From contig NZ_JBKBHC010000007.1 of the NCBI RefSeq assembly GCF_046297895.1, positions 62,001 through 126,000 on the forward strand: 64,000 nt of DNA. Reading direction: 5' to 3'. Both the position numbers and the translations under genes were made by a program. The notes beneath the pieces were generated by a model. That model ran no database searches, was not told the origin of the DNA, and saw only the letters and a list, made by a program, of their open reading frames with translations. The stretch comes from Ferrovibrio sp046297895. Its GTDB lineage: Bacteria; Pseudomonadota; Alphaproteobacteria; Ferrovibrionales; Ferrovibrionaceae. Positions 8,043 through 16,978 of the stretch are shown in pieces. How positions within the stretch are numbered: position 1 is the first letter of the stretch; each line of letters begins with the position of its first letter.

Positions 8043-8636
8043 TTACAGCGTGCCTTTGGTGGAGGGCACCGCATGCGGACTGCGCGGATCCAGCGTGAAG
8101 GCGGCGCGCAGGGCACGGGCGAGGCCCTTGTAGCAGGTCTCGACGATATGGTGGTTGTTCTCGCCGTAGAGATTCTCGACATGCAGCGTGATGCCGGCAT
8201 TCTGCGCGAAGGCCTGGAACCACTCCTTGAACAGCTCGGTATCCATGTCGCCGAGTTTCGGCCGGGTGAAGTTCACCTTCCAGATCAGGTAGGGCCGGTT
8301 CGAGACATCGAGCGCAACGCGCGTCAGCGTCTCGTCCATCGGGATCAGGGCATCGCCGTAACGCTGGATGCCGGCGCGGTCGCCCAGCGCCTTGGCCACG
8401 GCCTGGCCGATCACGATGCCGGTATCTTCGGTCAGGTGATGGAAATCGATATGGATGTCGCCCTTGGCCTGCACCTCCAGGTCGATCAGGCTGTGGCGGG
8501 AAAGCTGTTCGAGCATATGGTCGAGGAAGCCCACCCCGGTGGCGATCCTGTAGACGCCGGTGCCATCGAGATCGAGCTTGACGGCAATCTCGGTTTCCTT
8601 GGTTTTCCGGGCAATGCTGGCCTGACGGGCGGCCAT
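8043..8636 (-). CDS. hisB: imidazoleglycerol-phosphate dehydratase HisB
   Basis: A 197-residue monofunctional IGPD that converts imidazoleglycerol phosphate to imidazoleacetol phosphate. The metal-binding histidine-rich motifs are visible: GVGFLDHMLEQLSRH, DIHIDFHHLTEDTGI and NNHHIVETCYK. No N-terminal phosphatase domain is present, unlike the bifunctional enterobacterial form. The ATG at 8636 gives the usual start (MAARQASIARKTKETEI). It is the first gene of the his block; the promoter should be between 8637 and 8766. Confidence 0.96.
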   Translation of the reverse strand: MAARQASIARKTKETEIAVKLDLDGTGVYRIATGVGFLDHMLEQLSRHSLIDLEVQAKGDIHIDFHHLTEDTGIVIGQAVAKALGDRAGIQRYGDALIPMDETLTRVALDVSNRPYLIWKVNFTRPKLGDMDTELFKEWFQAFAQNAGITLHVENLYGENNHHIVETCYKGLARALRAAFTLDPRSPHAVPSTKGTL

Positions 8637-8766
8637 GGGCACTCTCCTTGCACTGATACGGCCTGGACTGGTACGGCCATGCGGCTCCGCAGCCGGAATA
8701 CGCGGGAGGAACACGCAGACGGGCGCGGTATAGCAGGAACCGGCCGGTCAGGCTAGGCAGCTTGGG

Positions 8767-9243
8767 TCAGGTCAACGCCACCGTCTCGGGCGGGCGCAGG
8801 GGCGGTTCGGGCGCCGCATGGCGGGCCGCCATGTCAGCCAGCGCCAGGCGGTATTGCGACAGCCAAACCCCCAGCGCCGCCACCTCGTAAATCGGATGCC
8901 CGCGCAGGCGGCGTTCAATGGCCTCCAGATCCTGCAGCAGGGGCCGCAGGAGTCCCAGCTTGATCACCGGCGACAATTCGCTGAGGCAGCCAGCCGGCAG
9001 ACCGGCGATCATGCGGTTGAACAGGCGGGTGAGACGCTCGCCGCGGCTTTCCGCCGGCTGGCCCGCAGGTGTGCGGGCGTCTCCGCGCATGACGGCCAGG
9101 CATTGCTGCAGATTCTGCAGGGTCACCAGCCATTGACCGGTGCGGCCGGGATTGTCGATCAGATCAAGCGGCATCGGCGTGGCCTGCATCAGGGCCAGAA
9201 CCCGACGGAGCCGATCAGCCATGGCTTGGGCCTCAGCCGTCAT
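8767..9243 (-). CDS. hypothetical protein
   Basis: A 158-residue, mainly helical, soluble-looking protein rich in Leu, Ala and Arg, with no signal peptide or membrane segment. I do not recognise a family. It lies 130 bases upstream of hisB on the same strand and downstream of a long AT-rich gap. High third-position GC and the absence of a better overlapping frame support a real gene. Confidence 0.6.
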   Translation of the reverse strand: MTAEAQAMADRLRRVLALMQATPMPLDLIDNPGRTGQWLVTLQNLQQCLAVMRGDARTPAGQPAESRGERLTRLFNRMIAGLPAGCLSELSPVIKLGLLRPLLQDLEAIERRLRGHPIYEVAALGVWLSQYRLALADMAARHAAPEPPLRPPETVALT

Positions 9244-9650
9244 CGCGCCTCTCGCCGGGCTGCTGCGGGGCAGGAGCGGGGCGCGAGGCGGGGCGGATGA
9301 TCGCGACGGAAAAGTTTCCTTGATTCACCGTATTCATTAACCGTTTGGTTCGGTTGCAGCCTGTTACAGCGCTTGGGGTGGCTACCACTCGATATGCGAG
9401 CAAAAAATCCTTTGTTTACAGACCGCCGGACTCGCTTAACGAGTCCAGACTAACGTCATTACTCTTTTTTGGCGAGTGAAAAACCGAAAAAATACCGCTT
9501 TTATGATAGGTTTAAGAATGCTCTTGTATTCACCTGAAAGAATTAAACTAGAACTCTAAAGAAATCAATTCTTCCTGCATTTACCATGTCTTAGACGATG
9601 GTCGCAGCCCCGCGATCCTTCCTCGCCTCCACGCCATCGGGGAATCACGT
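9244..9650. other. AT-rich intergenic region with a perfect hairpin
   Basis: A 407-base gap between the chemoreceptor stop and the hypothetical gene start. From about 9310 to 9590 it is much more AT-rich than its surroundings. It holds a perfect hairpin, GGACTCG (9428-9434), loop CTTAA, CGAGTCC (9440-9446). A run of six T follows at 9465-9470, about 18 bases after the stem on the plus strand, too far for a canonical terminator. The promoter of the hypothetical gene and the end of the chemoreceptor transcript must fall here. No gene is supported. Confidence 0.55.
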
Positions 9651-12008
9651 TCAGGTGACGCGGAACCTGGCCAGCAGGCCGGCCAGAGCTTCCGCCTGGT
9701 TGGCCAGGGTCTGCGCCGAGGCATTGGTCTGCTCGACCAGGGCGCCGTTGCGCTGGGTCATCTCGTCCATGTTGACCACGGCCCCGTTCACTTCCTCCAG
9801 CCCGCGCGCCTGCTCCGCCGAGGCCGCCGCGATCTCGGCCACGATGTCCGACACCTTCTTGATCGCGGTCACGATCTCGCTCAGCGACGCGCCGGTCTGG
9901 TTCACCAGGGCCGCCCCGGTCTTGACCTGGGCATTCGAGTCCTGGATCAGCGCCTTGATGTCCTTCGACGCGTTGGCCGAGCGCTGCGCCAGGGCGCGCA
10001 CCTCCTGCGCCACCACCGCAAAGCCCTTGCCCGCCTCGCCGGCGCGGGCCGCCTCCACACTGGCATTCAGCGCCAGCAGGTTGGTCTGGAAGGCGATCTC
10101 GTCGATCAGCGACACGATGTCGGAGATCTTGCGGGCGCTCTCCTCGATCTGCGTCACCGCCGAGACCGCCCGGCCCACCACGCCACCGCCCTTCTCCGCC
10201 GTGTCGCGGGCCGCCACCGCCAGCTGGTTCGCCGCCTGGGCATTGTCGGCATTCTGCTTCACCGTCGCCGTCACCTCGTGCATCGAGGCGGCCGTCTGCT
10301 CCAGCGCCGCCGCCTGGCTCTCCGTGCGCTGCGCCAGGTCCTGGCTGCCCGTCGAGATCTCCGCCGAGGCGTCGCGCACGGCATTGGCATTCTCGGCAAT
10401 CTGTTTCATCGCGTCGGCAAGAGTGCTGCCCGCCGTGTTGACGTCGCCCTGCAGCTTGGCGAAGACGCCGCGATATTCGCCATCCACGCGCCGCGTCAGA
10501 TCGCCGGCCGCCAGTCCGGACAGCACGCCGCCGACTGCGCCGATGGCGCCGCCGATGGCATCGAGCAGGCGATTGATGCCGTCGCCCAGACGAGCCGCCA
10601 CGCCGCTGAGCGGGGCGGTGTCGATGCGCTGTTCCAGATTGCCATTGGCCGCGGCGGCAACGATTTCTCCAACCGCACGATCGAGCAGGGCATCCTGCTC
10701 GGTACGGCTGCGTTCCGCCGCCTGGCGTTCGGCTTCGACCGCATCGCGCAGGCGCTGGTTCTCCTCGCCATTCTGCTTGAACACCACAACGGCGGCGGCC
10801 ATGCGGCCGATCTCGTCGCCGCGGTCCGCTCCCGGCACGCTGACCGCGTAATCGCCTTTTGCCAGAACGGCCATCGCCTCGGTCAATGCCGTCACCGGAT
10901 TGGCGATGCTGCGGCCGATCAGCCACGCAAACAGCAGACCGATGGCAAAAGCCGCGAGCGAGACGATCAGAACAGTGAGCGAGGTGGCCATGAAAGCCGT
11001 GGCAGCGGCCTCACGCTCGGCAATCAGCAGGGCGGACTGGCCGGTCCTGATCTGCTCCAGCCGTTCGGTGATCTGCGCGATATCGGCCTCCATCTCCTGA
11101 TAGACCAGGCGATTGATGTCGCCGGCCGCAGTGGCGGCATTCAGGATGCCGGCCTCGTATTGCTTGGCAAATTGCTCGGCTTCGGCAGCCAGTTTGAGCT
11201 GCTCCTCATTCTCGAGCTGATTCTTAAGATCGGTGATCATGTCGACGAAAACGCCGACCTTGCCGCGCGCCTCGGCCGCCATCGCCATATCGCCCTGGCC
11301 GACAAACCGCGTGGCGGCAATGCGTATCTCGGAGAAGGCATCCAGCACCAGGCCGGCCTCGGTGGCGGTGGCCAGCTTGTTCTGGCGGATCGCGGCGCGC
11401 ACCAGCTGCATCAGGCTTTCGCGTGCGCGCGGACCATAGACTTCAAGCTGGCTGCCGTTGATTTCCTTCAGCATGTTGCGTGCGTCCAGCGCCAGCGAGA
11501 GGTTGCCGAACACCTTTTTCAGCAGGGGCTCGATTTCGCCGAACAATGCCTTGCGCTGCGGGTCGCGCGTCGTTTCCAGCATGGCGGCAAGCGTCTCTGT
11601 CATCTTCGGTTCCAGCCGGCGCGTGCCCAGCAGGCCGCGCGGATCGTCGCGCTCGATGAACAGCAGCAGATTGCGGCGCAGGTCGATCAGGTCGCGCTCG
11701 AATTCCTGCAGGCGCTGATTGTTGCTGGCGACCCGGTCATAAATCGAGAAGGCGTCGCCGCCGCGCTGGATGCCGACGATCGCCGCCGCCGCCACGATGG
11801 CCAGCAGCGCCAGTGCGATGGCAAAACCGATGGCGATGCGCAGCCGGATGCCCAGCCGCCCCAGCAGGGCGGCCAGATTTCCCCGGGCTGGATTTACCGG
11901 GGTTGGATTTACCGGGGTTGGATTATTTGGGGTCGGGTCCCCGTTCGGCTGATCGTGGTTGACGGGCTCGGCGGGCGTGTTGCCGGAAGCGGCAAATGAA
12001 ACGGCCAT
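9651..12008 (-). CDS. methyl-accepting chemotaxis protein
   Basis: About 785 residues. The order is: a Pro/Asn-rich cytoplasmic N-terminal tail, a first membrane helix (about 57-80), a periplasmic helical sensor region with few cysteines, a second helix (about 340-362), HAMP, an extended helical region, and the conserved signalling hairpin (FQTNLLALNASVEAARAGE, then GFAVVAQEVRALAQRSANA). Two ATGs compete. I prefer 12008, which has GGAG 6-10 bases upstream (overlapping the first codons of the 12020 start); the 12020 start lacks a ribosome site. No che genes are adjacent, so it is an orphan receptor. The ligand is unknown. Confidence 0.93.
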   Translation of the reverse strand: MAVSFAASGNTPAEPVNHDQPNGDPTPNNPTPVNPTPVNPARGNLAALLGRLGIRLRIAIGFAIALALLAIVAAAAIVGIQRGGDAFSIYDRVASNNQRLQEFERDLIDLRRNLLLFIERDDPRGLLGTRRLEPKMTETLAAMLETTRDPQRKALFGEIEPLLKKVFGNLSLALDARNMLKEINGSQLEVYGPRARESLMQLVRAAIRQNKLATATEAGLVLDAFSEIRIAATRFVGQGDMAMAAEARGKVGVFVDMITDLKNQLENEEQLKLAAEAEQFAKQYEAGILNAATAAGDINRLVYQEMEADIAQITERLEQIRTGQSALLIAEREAAATAFMATSLTVLIVSLAAFAIGLLFAWLIGRSIANPVTALTEAMAVLAKGDYAVSVPGADRGDEIGRMAAAVVVFKQNGEENQRLRDAVEAERQAAERSRTEQDALLDRAVGEIVAAAANGNLEQRIDTAPLSGVAARLGDGINRLLDAIGGAIGAVGGVLSGLAAGDLTRRVDGEYRGVFAKLQGDVNTAGSTLADAMKQIAENANAVRDASAEISTGSQDLAQRTESQAAALEQTAASMHEVTATVKQNADNAQAANQLAVAARDTAEKGGGVVGRAVSAVTQIEESARKISDIVSLIDEIAFQTNLLALNASVEAARAGEAGKGFAVVAQEVRALAQRSANASKDIKALIQDSNAQVKTGAALVNQTGASLSEIVTAIKKVSDIVAEIAAASAEQARGLEEVNGAVVNMDEMTQRNGALVEQTNASAQTLANQAEALAGLLARFRVT
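11890..11934 (-). repeat. three 15-base in-frame tandem repeats in the chemoreceptor tail
   Basis: Two identical 15-base copies (11890-11904 and 11905-11919, unit GGATTTACCGGGGTT on the plus strand) are followed by a degenerate third (11920-11934). They encode a repeated Asn-Pro-Thr-Pro-Val in the cytoplasmic N-terminal tail of the chemoreceptor. The unit is five codons, so gain or loss of copies keeps the frame. Confidence 0.85.
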
Positions 12009-12068
12009 AGGATTCTCCATGGGCGGCCGGCGGCGCCGGCCGGAATTGGGCGATCTGCTGGGGATGGA

Positions 12069-12161
12069 TCAGGGATGGCGGGCGGCAACCGGGATGGCGG
12101 CAACCGGGGGGATGATGGCGGCCGGGATGGTGGCTGCGGCAGGGGAGAGAGCATCACGCAT
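12069..12161 (-). CDS. possible 30-residue leader ORF upstream of the chemoreceptor
   Basis: An ATG at 12161 is preceded by AGGAG with 9 bases spacing, the best ribosome site in the leader. It opens a 30-codon frame rich in Ala, Pro and Ile (ending in AAIPVAARHP) that stops 48 to 60 bases before the receptor start. It could be a leader peptide or a chance frame inside low-complexity DNA. I saw no family resemblance. The good spacing and the inverted repeat directly upstream make it worth recording. Confidence 0.3.
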   Translation of the reverse strand: MRDALSPAAATIPAAIIPPVAAIPVAARHP

Positions 12162-12177
12162 GTACAAAAACTCCTGG

Positions 12178-12231
12178 CACCGTTGCGCCGGCCGGGCAGC
12201 CGGGCTTGCGACACTGCGCCTCCAAACGGTG
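12178..12231 (-). promoter_or_regulatory. potential structured RNA element in chemoreceptor leader
   Basis: On the minus strand CACCGTT and AACGGTG can close a 7-base-pair stem around a 40-base GC-rich interior that contains further self-complementary stretches (GCCCGGC/GCCGGGC type). It lies immediately ahead of the AGGAG ribosome site of the small leader ORF. Some segments recall cyclic-di-GMP riboswitches, which often precede chemoreceptor genes, but the key conserved bases do not line up, so no class is assigned. Confidence 0.3.
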
Positions 12232-12549
12232 TTTCCTCCTGCCGGCACTACCCTCGCGATACGCCCGGTTGCGGTCAAGAGACCGGCCAGGCGAATGGGT
12301 TATCAAAATTTTACACCGGGGATGGCAGTTTCGCCGGACGGCGCGAAGGCGGCCGACGCCATGGTTGTCGCCGGGCTAAGCCATTCTCGCATAAAGCGGA
12401 TTCCCGGACCGCCAAGATTGTGTAAGTGGCGGAAATATCCCCGATTTTGGAGCAAGCCTAAAGTTGCAACCGGGTAGCAGCGGCGCCCAAGTGGTGGTAA
12501 AAACACTACATTAATCGGGTGTACTGACTCACTTTGGATGGAGAAGTCG

Positions 12550-13002
12550 ATGCGTAAACCGAACCCTTACGACGCGCATGTCGGGGCCCGGCTGCGCGCT
12601 TGCCGGACCTTGGCGGGTTTCAGCCAGGAGCGGCTCGGCGCCTCGGTGGGATTGAGCTTTCAGCAGATCCAGAAATACGAAAAGGGCCTGAACCGCATCG
12701 GCGCCAGCCGCCTGCAGCAGTTCGCCCAGATTCTGAACGTGCCGCCCTCGTATTTCTTCGAGGACATGCCAGGCATCGAGCAACAGCCCACGGCCCGTCC
12801 CGAACATGCGGTGGTGTCCGAGATCGAACAGGACAAGAGCCCGGTTTCGCGGCGTCAGGCGCTGGAACTGGTGCGCAACTTCGGCAAGATCACCGACCCG
12901 ATGGTGCGCGACCGGATTTTCCAGCTGATCAAGGCGGCGGCAGCCTCCTATAGCGGCAAACCCGAGGGCGAAGACGAACAACCGGAGACGGTGCGGTCCT
13001 GA
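12550..13002 (+). CDS. XRE/HTH_3 family transcriptional regulator
   Basis: A 150-residue protein. The N-terminal Cro/C1-type helix-turn-helix (VGARLRACRTLAGFSQERLG then LSFQQIQKYEKGLNRIGASR) is typical of the short regulators common in alphaproteobacteria. The C-terminal tail (ALELVRNFGKITDPMVRDRI) is helical. I chose the ATG at 12550 because GGAGAAG lies 5-11 bases upstream; an ATG at 12538 overlaps that ribosome site. A strong terminator follows the gene. Target genes unknown. Confidence 0.9.
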   Translation: MRKPNPYDAHVGARLRACRTLAGFSQERLGASVGLSFQQIQKYEKGLNRIGASRLQQFAQILNVPPSYFFEDMPGIEQQPTARPEHAVVSEIEQDKSPVSRRQALELVRNFGKITDPMVRDRIFQLIKAAAASYSGKPEGEDEQPETVRS

Positions 13003-13049
13003 TCGCCTCGGGTGATCGTTTCAACGCCTCCCATCGCTGACACTTGTAT

Positions 13050-13079
13050 AAGCCGGGCCCGCAAAGGGCCCGGCTTTTT
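13050..13079 (+). terminator. rho-independent terminator after XRE regulator gene
   Basis: An 11-base-pair stem (AAGCCGGGCCC, 13050-13060, with GGGCCCGGCTT, 13066-13076) closes a 5-base loop and runs into a T-tract at 13075-13079. It ends the transcript of the XRE gene, whose stop codon is about 50 bases upstream. Confidence 0.93.
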
Positions 13080-13187
13080 CATCCCTGCATTTCAATACTA
13101 CCACAACCTGAAACATGCATTCCCCATGCAGGGGTAACCCCAAGTGTGTAGAGTCGCCTCCGTTACCACCCTGCAACGGAGGCATGC

Positions 13188-14003
13188 ATGTCTATCCACT
13201 ACCCGCGTCTTGGCCAGAAATCCCAGCGGCTTCTCGATCAGATCACTCTCAAGCATGGTCCACGCGAACAGCTTGGCCATTTCTTCCTGGCCGCCGACAA
13301 GGCCGCCCGCGATCGCGGCATCACGCTGGAACTCAGCGTCGATTTTGAGCTCCTGCGCGACGTAAACAAAATGAACTTGAAGCACTGGTACGGCCTGCCG
13401 CCGACTTTTGACTGCCACTACAGCGGCATCGATGCCAGCAAGGGATTTTGGCTGATTGGGCGCAACAGCGACGGTGAGATCATTAGCACGCAAGCAGCCC
13501 ACTTGTTTGATCTGACCGAGAGCAATCTGGGCGAAGCCATTGAAAGCCTGAAACTGTTCTATGCAGATCCAGTCCGCATGCGCCACACCGGCGAAAGCTG
13601 CACCATCAGTGCGCCGAGCGCGACTCATATCAAAGGCCGCGTCGTCTATTCAGGATGTACCTGGATTCATCCTGATTATCGCCGGCGCCATATGGCTGTG
13701 ATTCTGCCGCGTATCTCACGGGCATTGGCCTATACAAAATGGGATACGGATTACACTATCAGCTTTGTCAGCACCAAGCTGGTTGAAATGGGCGTTGCTG
13801 CTGCGTATGGCTATCAACGTGTTGAGCCAGCCATGGACTGGTATAATTCGCCGGTTGGCCCCCATTATCAGGGCACACTGGTTTGGATGCCTCAGGTTGA
13901 GATGCTGGCTGACATGACGCGCTTCGAAGCCCTGCTAGAAGAAGCAGAAGAAAAACAGCAGCGCAAAGCGAATACCACCGAGCAGCGGCAGTTTGCCAAC
14001 TGA
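13188..14003 (+). CDS. hypothetical protein with possible GNAT-like fold
   Basis: A 271-residue protein with a GGAGG ribosome site 5 bases before the ATG. I do not recognise the family with certainty. The segment SGCTWIHPDYRRRHMAVILPR resembles acetyl-CoA binding motif A of GNAT enzymes, and GVAAAYGYQRVEP resembles motif B, so an acyltransferase-like fold is plausible. The C terminus is a charged helix (EEAEEKQQRKA). Base composition is clearly less GC-rich than the neighbours, about mid-50s percent by eye, which suggests transfer. The gene converges with the next one; their stops are 9 bases apart. Confidence 0.7.
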   Translation: MSIHYPRLGQKSQRLLDQITLKHGPREQLGHFFLAADKAARDRGITLELSVDFELLRDVNKMNLKHWYGLPPTFDCHYSGIDASKGFWLIGRNSDGEIISTQAAHLFDLTESNLGEAIESLKLFYADPVRMRHTGESCTISAPSATHIKGRVVYSGCTWIHPDYRRRHMAVILPRISRALAYTKWDTDYTISFVSTKLVEMGVAAAYGYQRVEPAMDWYNSPVGPHYQGTLVWMPQVEMLADMTRFEALLEEAEEKQQRKANTTEQRQFAN

Positions 14004-14012
14004 ACTATGTAA

Positions 14013-14882
14013 CTAAGCAGAAGGCTTCTCGACGCCCAATGGTATCGAGATGGTCGCATTGACCAGTGAACTGCCTGTAATGAGTCGCCTGCCGTCCGGC
14101 GTCCGCCAGCGTAAAATTACACGCTGATAGCGCCGGCGGCGGGGATCATGCCCATCTTGTTCAATAATGGCATCAACATCGTCGAGTACTGGATCGCCCG
14201 TCACCAAACAGTTCTTATATGTGGCTTCAATCCAACGCCCATAGGCTTTGTCAGGTTGATCGGTCAGCAGACGACCAATGCAGTTCTGAAAAGAGAAATC
14301 ATCGTAAACGGTGAAGCCGGCACCACTGGTATTCACATACAGGTTGCCGTCGTTGGCCGGCTCGACATGAACCGTTCTATTAATCAGTCCGGTCTGCTTC
14401 AAATAACGCTCTACCGGCGGAGTATATTGGCCATCGACAAACCGCCAGAGCTCAAACAAGCCTGCTAGGTCGCGATGGGTATGGTGCGCCCAGTCGCGTG
14501 GCTCATGGGGCTTCCGGATGAACAGATCCCGCATGCGGGGTTCGCGCAGGAAGGCGAGTTCGTCCATGCGCGCCAGCAGGGGCTCGGCATCCACATAGGC
14601 TTCCTCGAGCCAGCCGCTGGCAAAATAGACCAGGCCGACCGGCTTGTCCTTCACCGCCTTGCGCAGATAGGGCTTGAGCGAGTCGAGGCAGAAGCGGCTG
14701 AGCATGCCGGCGCGAAACTGCAGGAACGTGACGTTCGGCTGCACCAGCAGCCAGACATAGCCGAGGTTACGCGCGGCATAAGACGGCATGTCGAAATCGG
14801 GGTCGGGATAACCGAGACGCTCGGCCAGGTTCGCAGACGGCCAGCGCCACCAGTTTCCGTTCGGATCAATGAGATAATTCAT
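14013..14882 (-). CDS. hypothetical protein, possible PAS-like C-terminal region
   Basis: A 289-residue soluble protein with GGGGGGAA just before the ATG. I do not recognise it. The N-terminal half (about 1-140, NWWRWPSANLAERLGYPD, then FRAGMLSRFCLDSLKPYLRK) is encoded by GC-rich DNA like the rest of the window. The C-terminal half (about 141-289) comes from clearly AT-richer DNA and resembles the composition of the convergent neighbour. Its C-terminal stretch (AGFTVYDDFSFQNCIGRLLT, later RRRRYQRVILRWRTPDGRRL) has the look of a PAS-like sensor fold, which is a weak inference. Confidence 0.65.
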   Translation of the reverse strand: MNYLIDPNGNWWRWPSANLAERLGYPDPDFDMPSYAARNLGYVWLLVQPNVTFLQFRAGMLSRFCLDSLKPYLRKAVKDKPVGLVYFASGWLEEAYVDAEPLLARMDELAFLREPRMRDLFIRKPHEPRDWAHHTHRDLAGLFELWRFVDGQYTPPVERYLKQTGLINRTVHVEPANDGNLYVNTSGAGFTVYDDFSFQNCIGRLLTDQPDKAYGRWIEATYKNCLVTGDPVLDDVDAIIEQDGHDPRRRRYQRVILRWRTPDGRRLITGSSLVNATISIPLGVEKPSA

Positions 14883-15110
14883 GCATTCCCCCCGGCCGCG
14901 ACCATCAGCCGATGTGGATAAAAGTCTAGGATAGGGCTCGGCGGGAGTCGAGGGGGCGACCTACACCCGTACTCGCCTCCCGACCAAAGCCGCATAGACC
15001 GCCGGTTGCAGACCGCCGTCCCGGCAACGCCTGGCGGCGGGCGGCGGCTTGCATGCATGACCCTGCCTCCCTACATGATAGGGCATTCCAATGCCTGAGG
15101 TTTTCCCGTC

Positions 15111-15661
15111 ATGAGCAGCGACGACCGCGTGCCAACCTGGCACGGCACCACCATCCTTGCCGTCCGCAAGGGCAGCCAGGTGGTCCTGGCCGGCGACGGC
15201 CAGGTCAGCCTGGGCCAGACCGTAATCAAGTCGAATGCCCGCAAGGTGCGCCGCATCGGCGACGGCTCGATCCTGGCCGGTTTTGCCGGCGCCACGGCCG
15301 ACGCCTTCACCCTGTTCGAACGGCTGGAGGCCAAGCTGGAACGCCATCCCGGCCAGCTCGCCCGCGCCTGCGTCGAACTGGCCAAGGACTGGCGCACCGA
15401 CCGCTACCTCCGCCGGCTGGAAGCCATGATGGCTGTGGCCGACAAATCGGTGTCGCTGGTACTGACCGGCACGGGCGACGTGCTGGAACCCGAAGACGGC
15501 CTGATCGGCATCGGCTCGGGCGGCAATTACGCGCTGGCCGCCGCCCGCGCGCTGATCGACCGGCCCGACATGGACGCCGAGCAGATCGCCAAACGCAGCC
15601 TGGAAATCGCCGCCGACATCTGCGTCTACACCAACCGCAACATCATCATCGAAACCCTGTC

Positions 15662-15665
<4 letters not shown>
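15111..15665 (+). CDS. hslV: ATP-dependent protease peptidase subunit HslV (ClpQ)
   Basis: A 184-residue threonine peptidase of the HslUV proteasome-like complex. The catalytic threonine follows a short propeptide ending in HG (HG-TTILAV, Thr13), and the core motif GDGQVSLGQTVIKSNARKVRRI is plain. Processing before Thr13 is expected from the family. The stop overlaps the hslU ATG by 4 bases, so the two subunits are translationally coupled. HslVU degrades misfolded and regulatory proteins and is often heat induced; no heat-shock promoter was identified. Confidence 0.97.

Positions 15666-16974
<1,309 letters not shown>

Positions 16975-16978
<4 letters not shown>

Larger units (their letters stand above)
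12009..12549. other. long leader and divergent region between chemoreceptor and XRE regulator
   Basis: A 541-base gap between divergent genes. From 12050 to 12150 it is low in complexity, with GGGATGGC-like and GGCAACCGG-like repeats. It also holds a possible small ORF (12069-12161, minus) and an inverted repeat (CACCGTT at 12178-12184 and AACGGTG at 12225-12231) with GC-rich potential stems between. From about 12300 to 12549 it becomes AT-richer, where both promoters probably lie. Confidence 0.5.

Noticed and set aside
9428..9470. Rho-independent terminator in the AT-rich island
   Set aside because: The perfect hairpin is separated from the T-run by about 18 bases and lies on the wrong side for the chemoreceptor transcript.
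10278..11999. Long plus-strand frame opposite the chemoreceptor
   Set aside because: Composition and lack of domains show a shadow frame; the minus strand carries the full receptor with HAMP and signalling domains.
12050..12150. CRISPR or regular repeat array
   Set aside because: The GGGATGGC-like units are short, irregular and without spacers; it is low-complexity DNA in a leader.
12190..12245. Cyclic-di-GMP riboswitch upstream of the chemoreceptor
   Set aside because: A CGCAAGCC-like stretch and stems are present, but the conserved GGGACGCAAAGCC core and tetraloop-receptor pairing are not met, so only an unassigned structure is reported.
15053..15661. Upstream extension of the hslU frame over hslV
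   Set aside because: The extension is an Arg/Pro-rich shadow of hslV. The hslU ATG at 15662 overlaps the hslV stop, as is typical.
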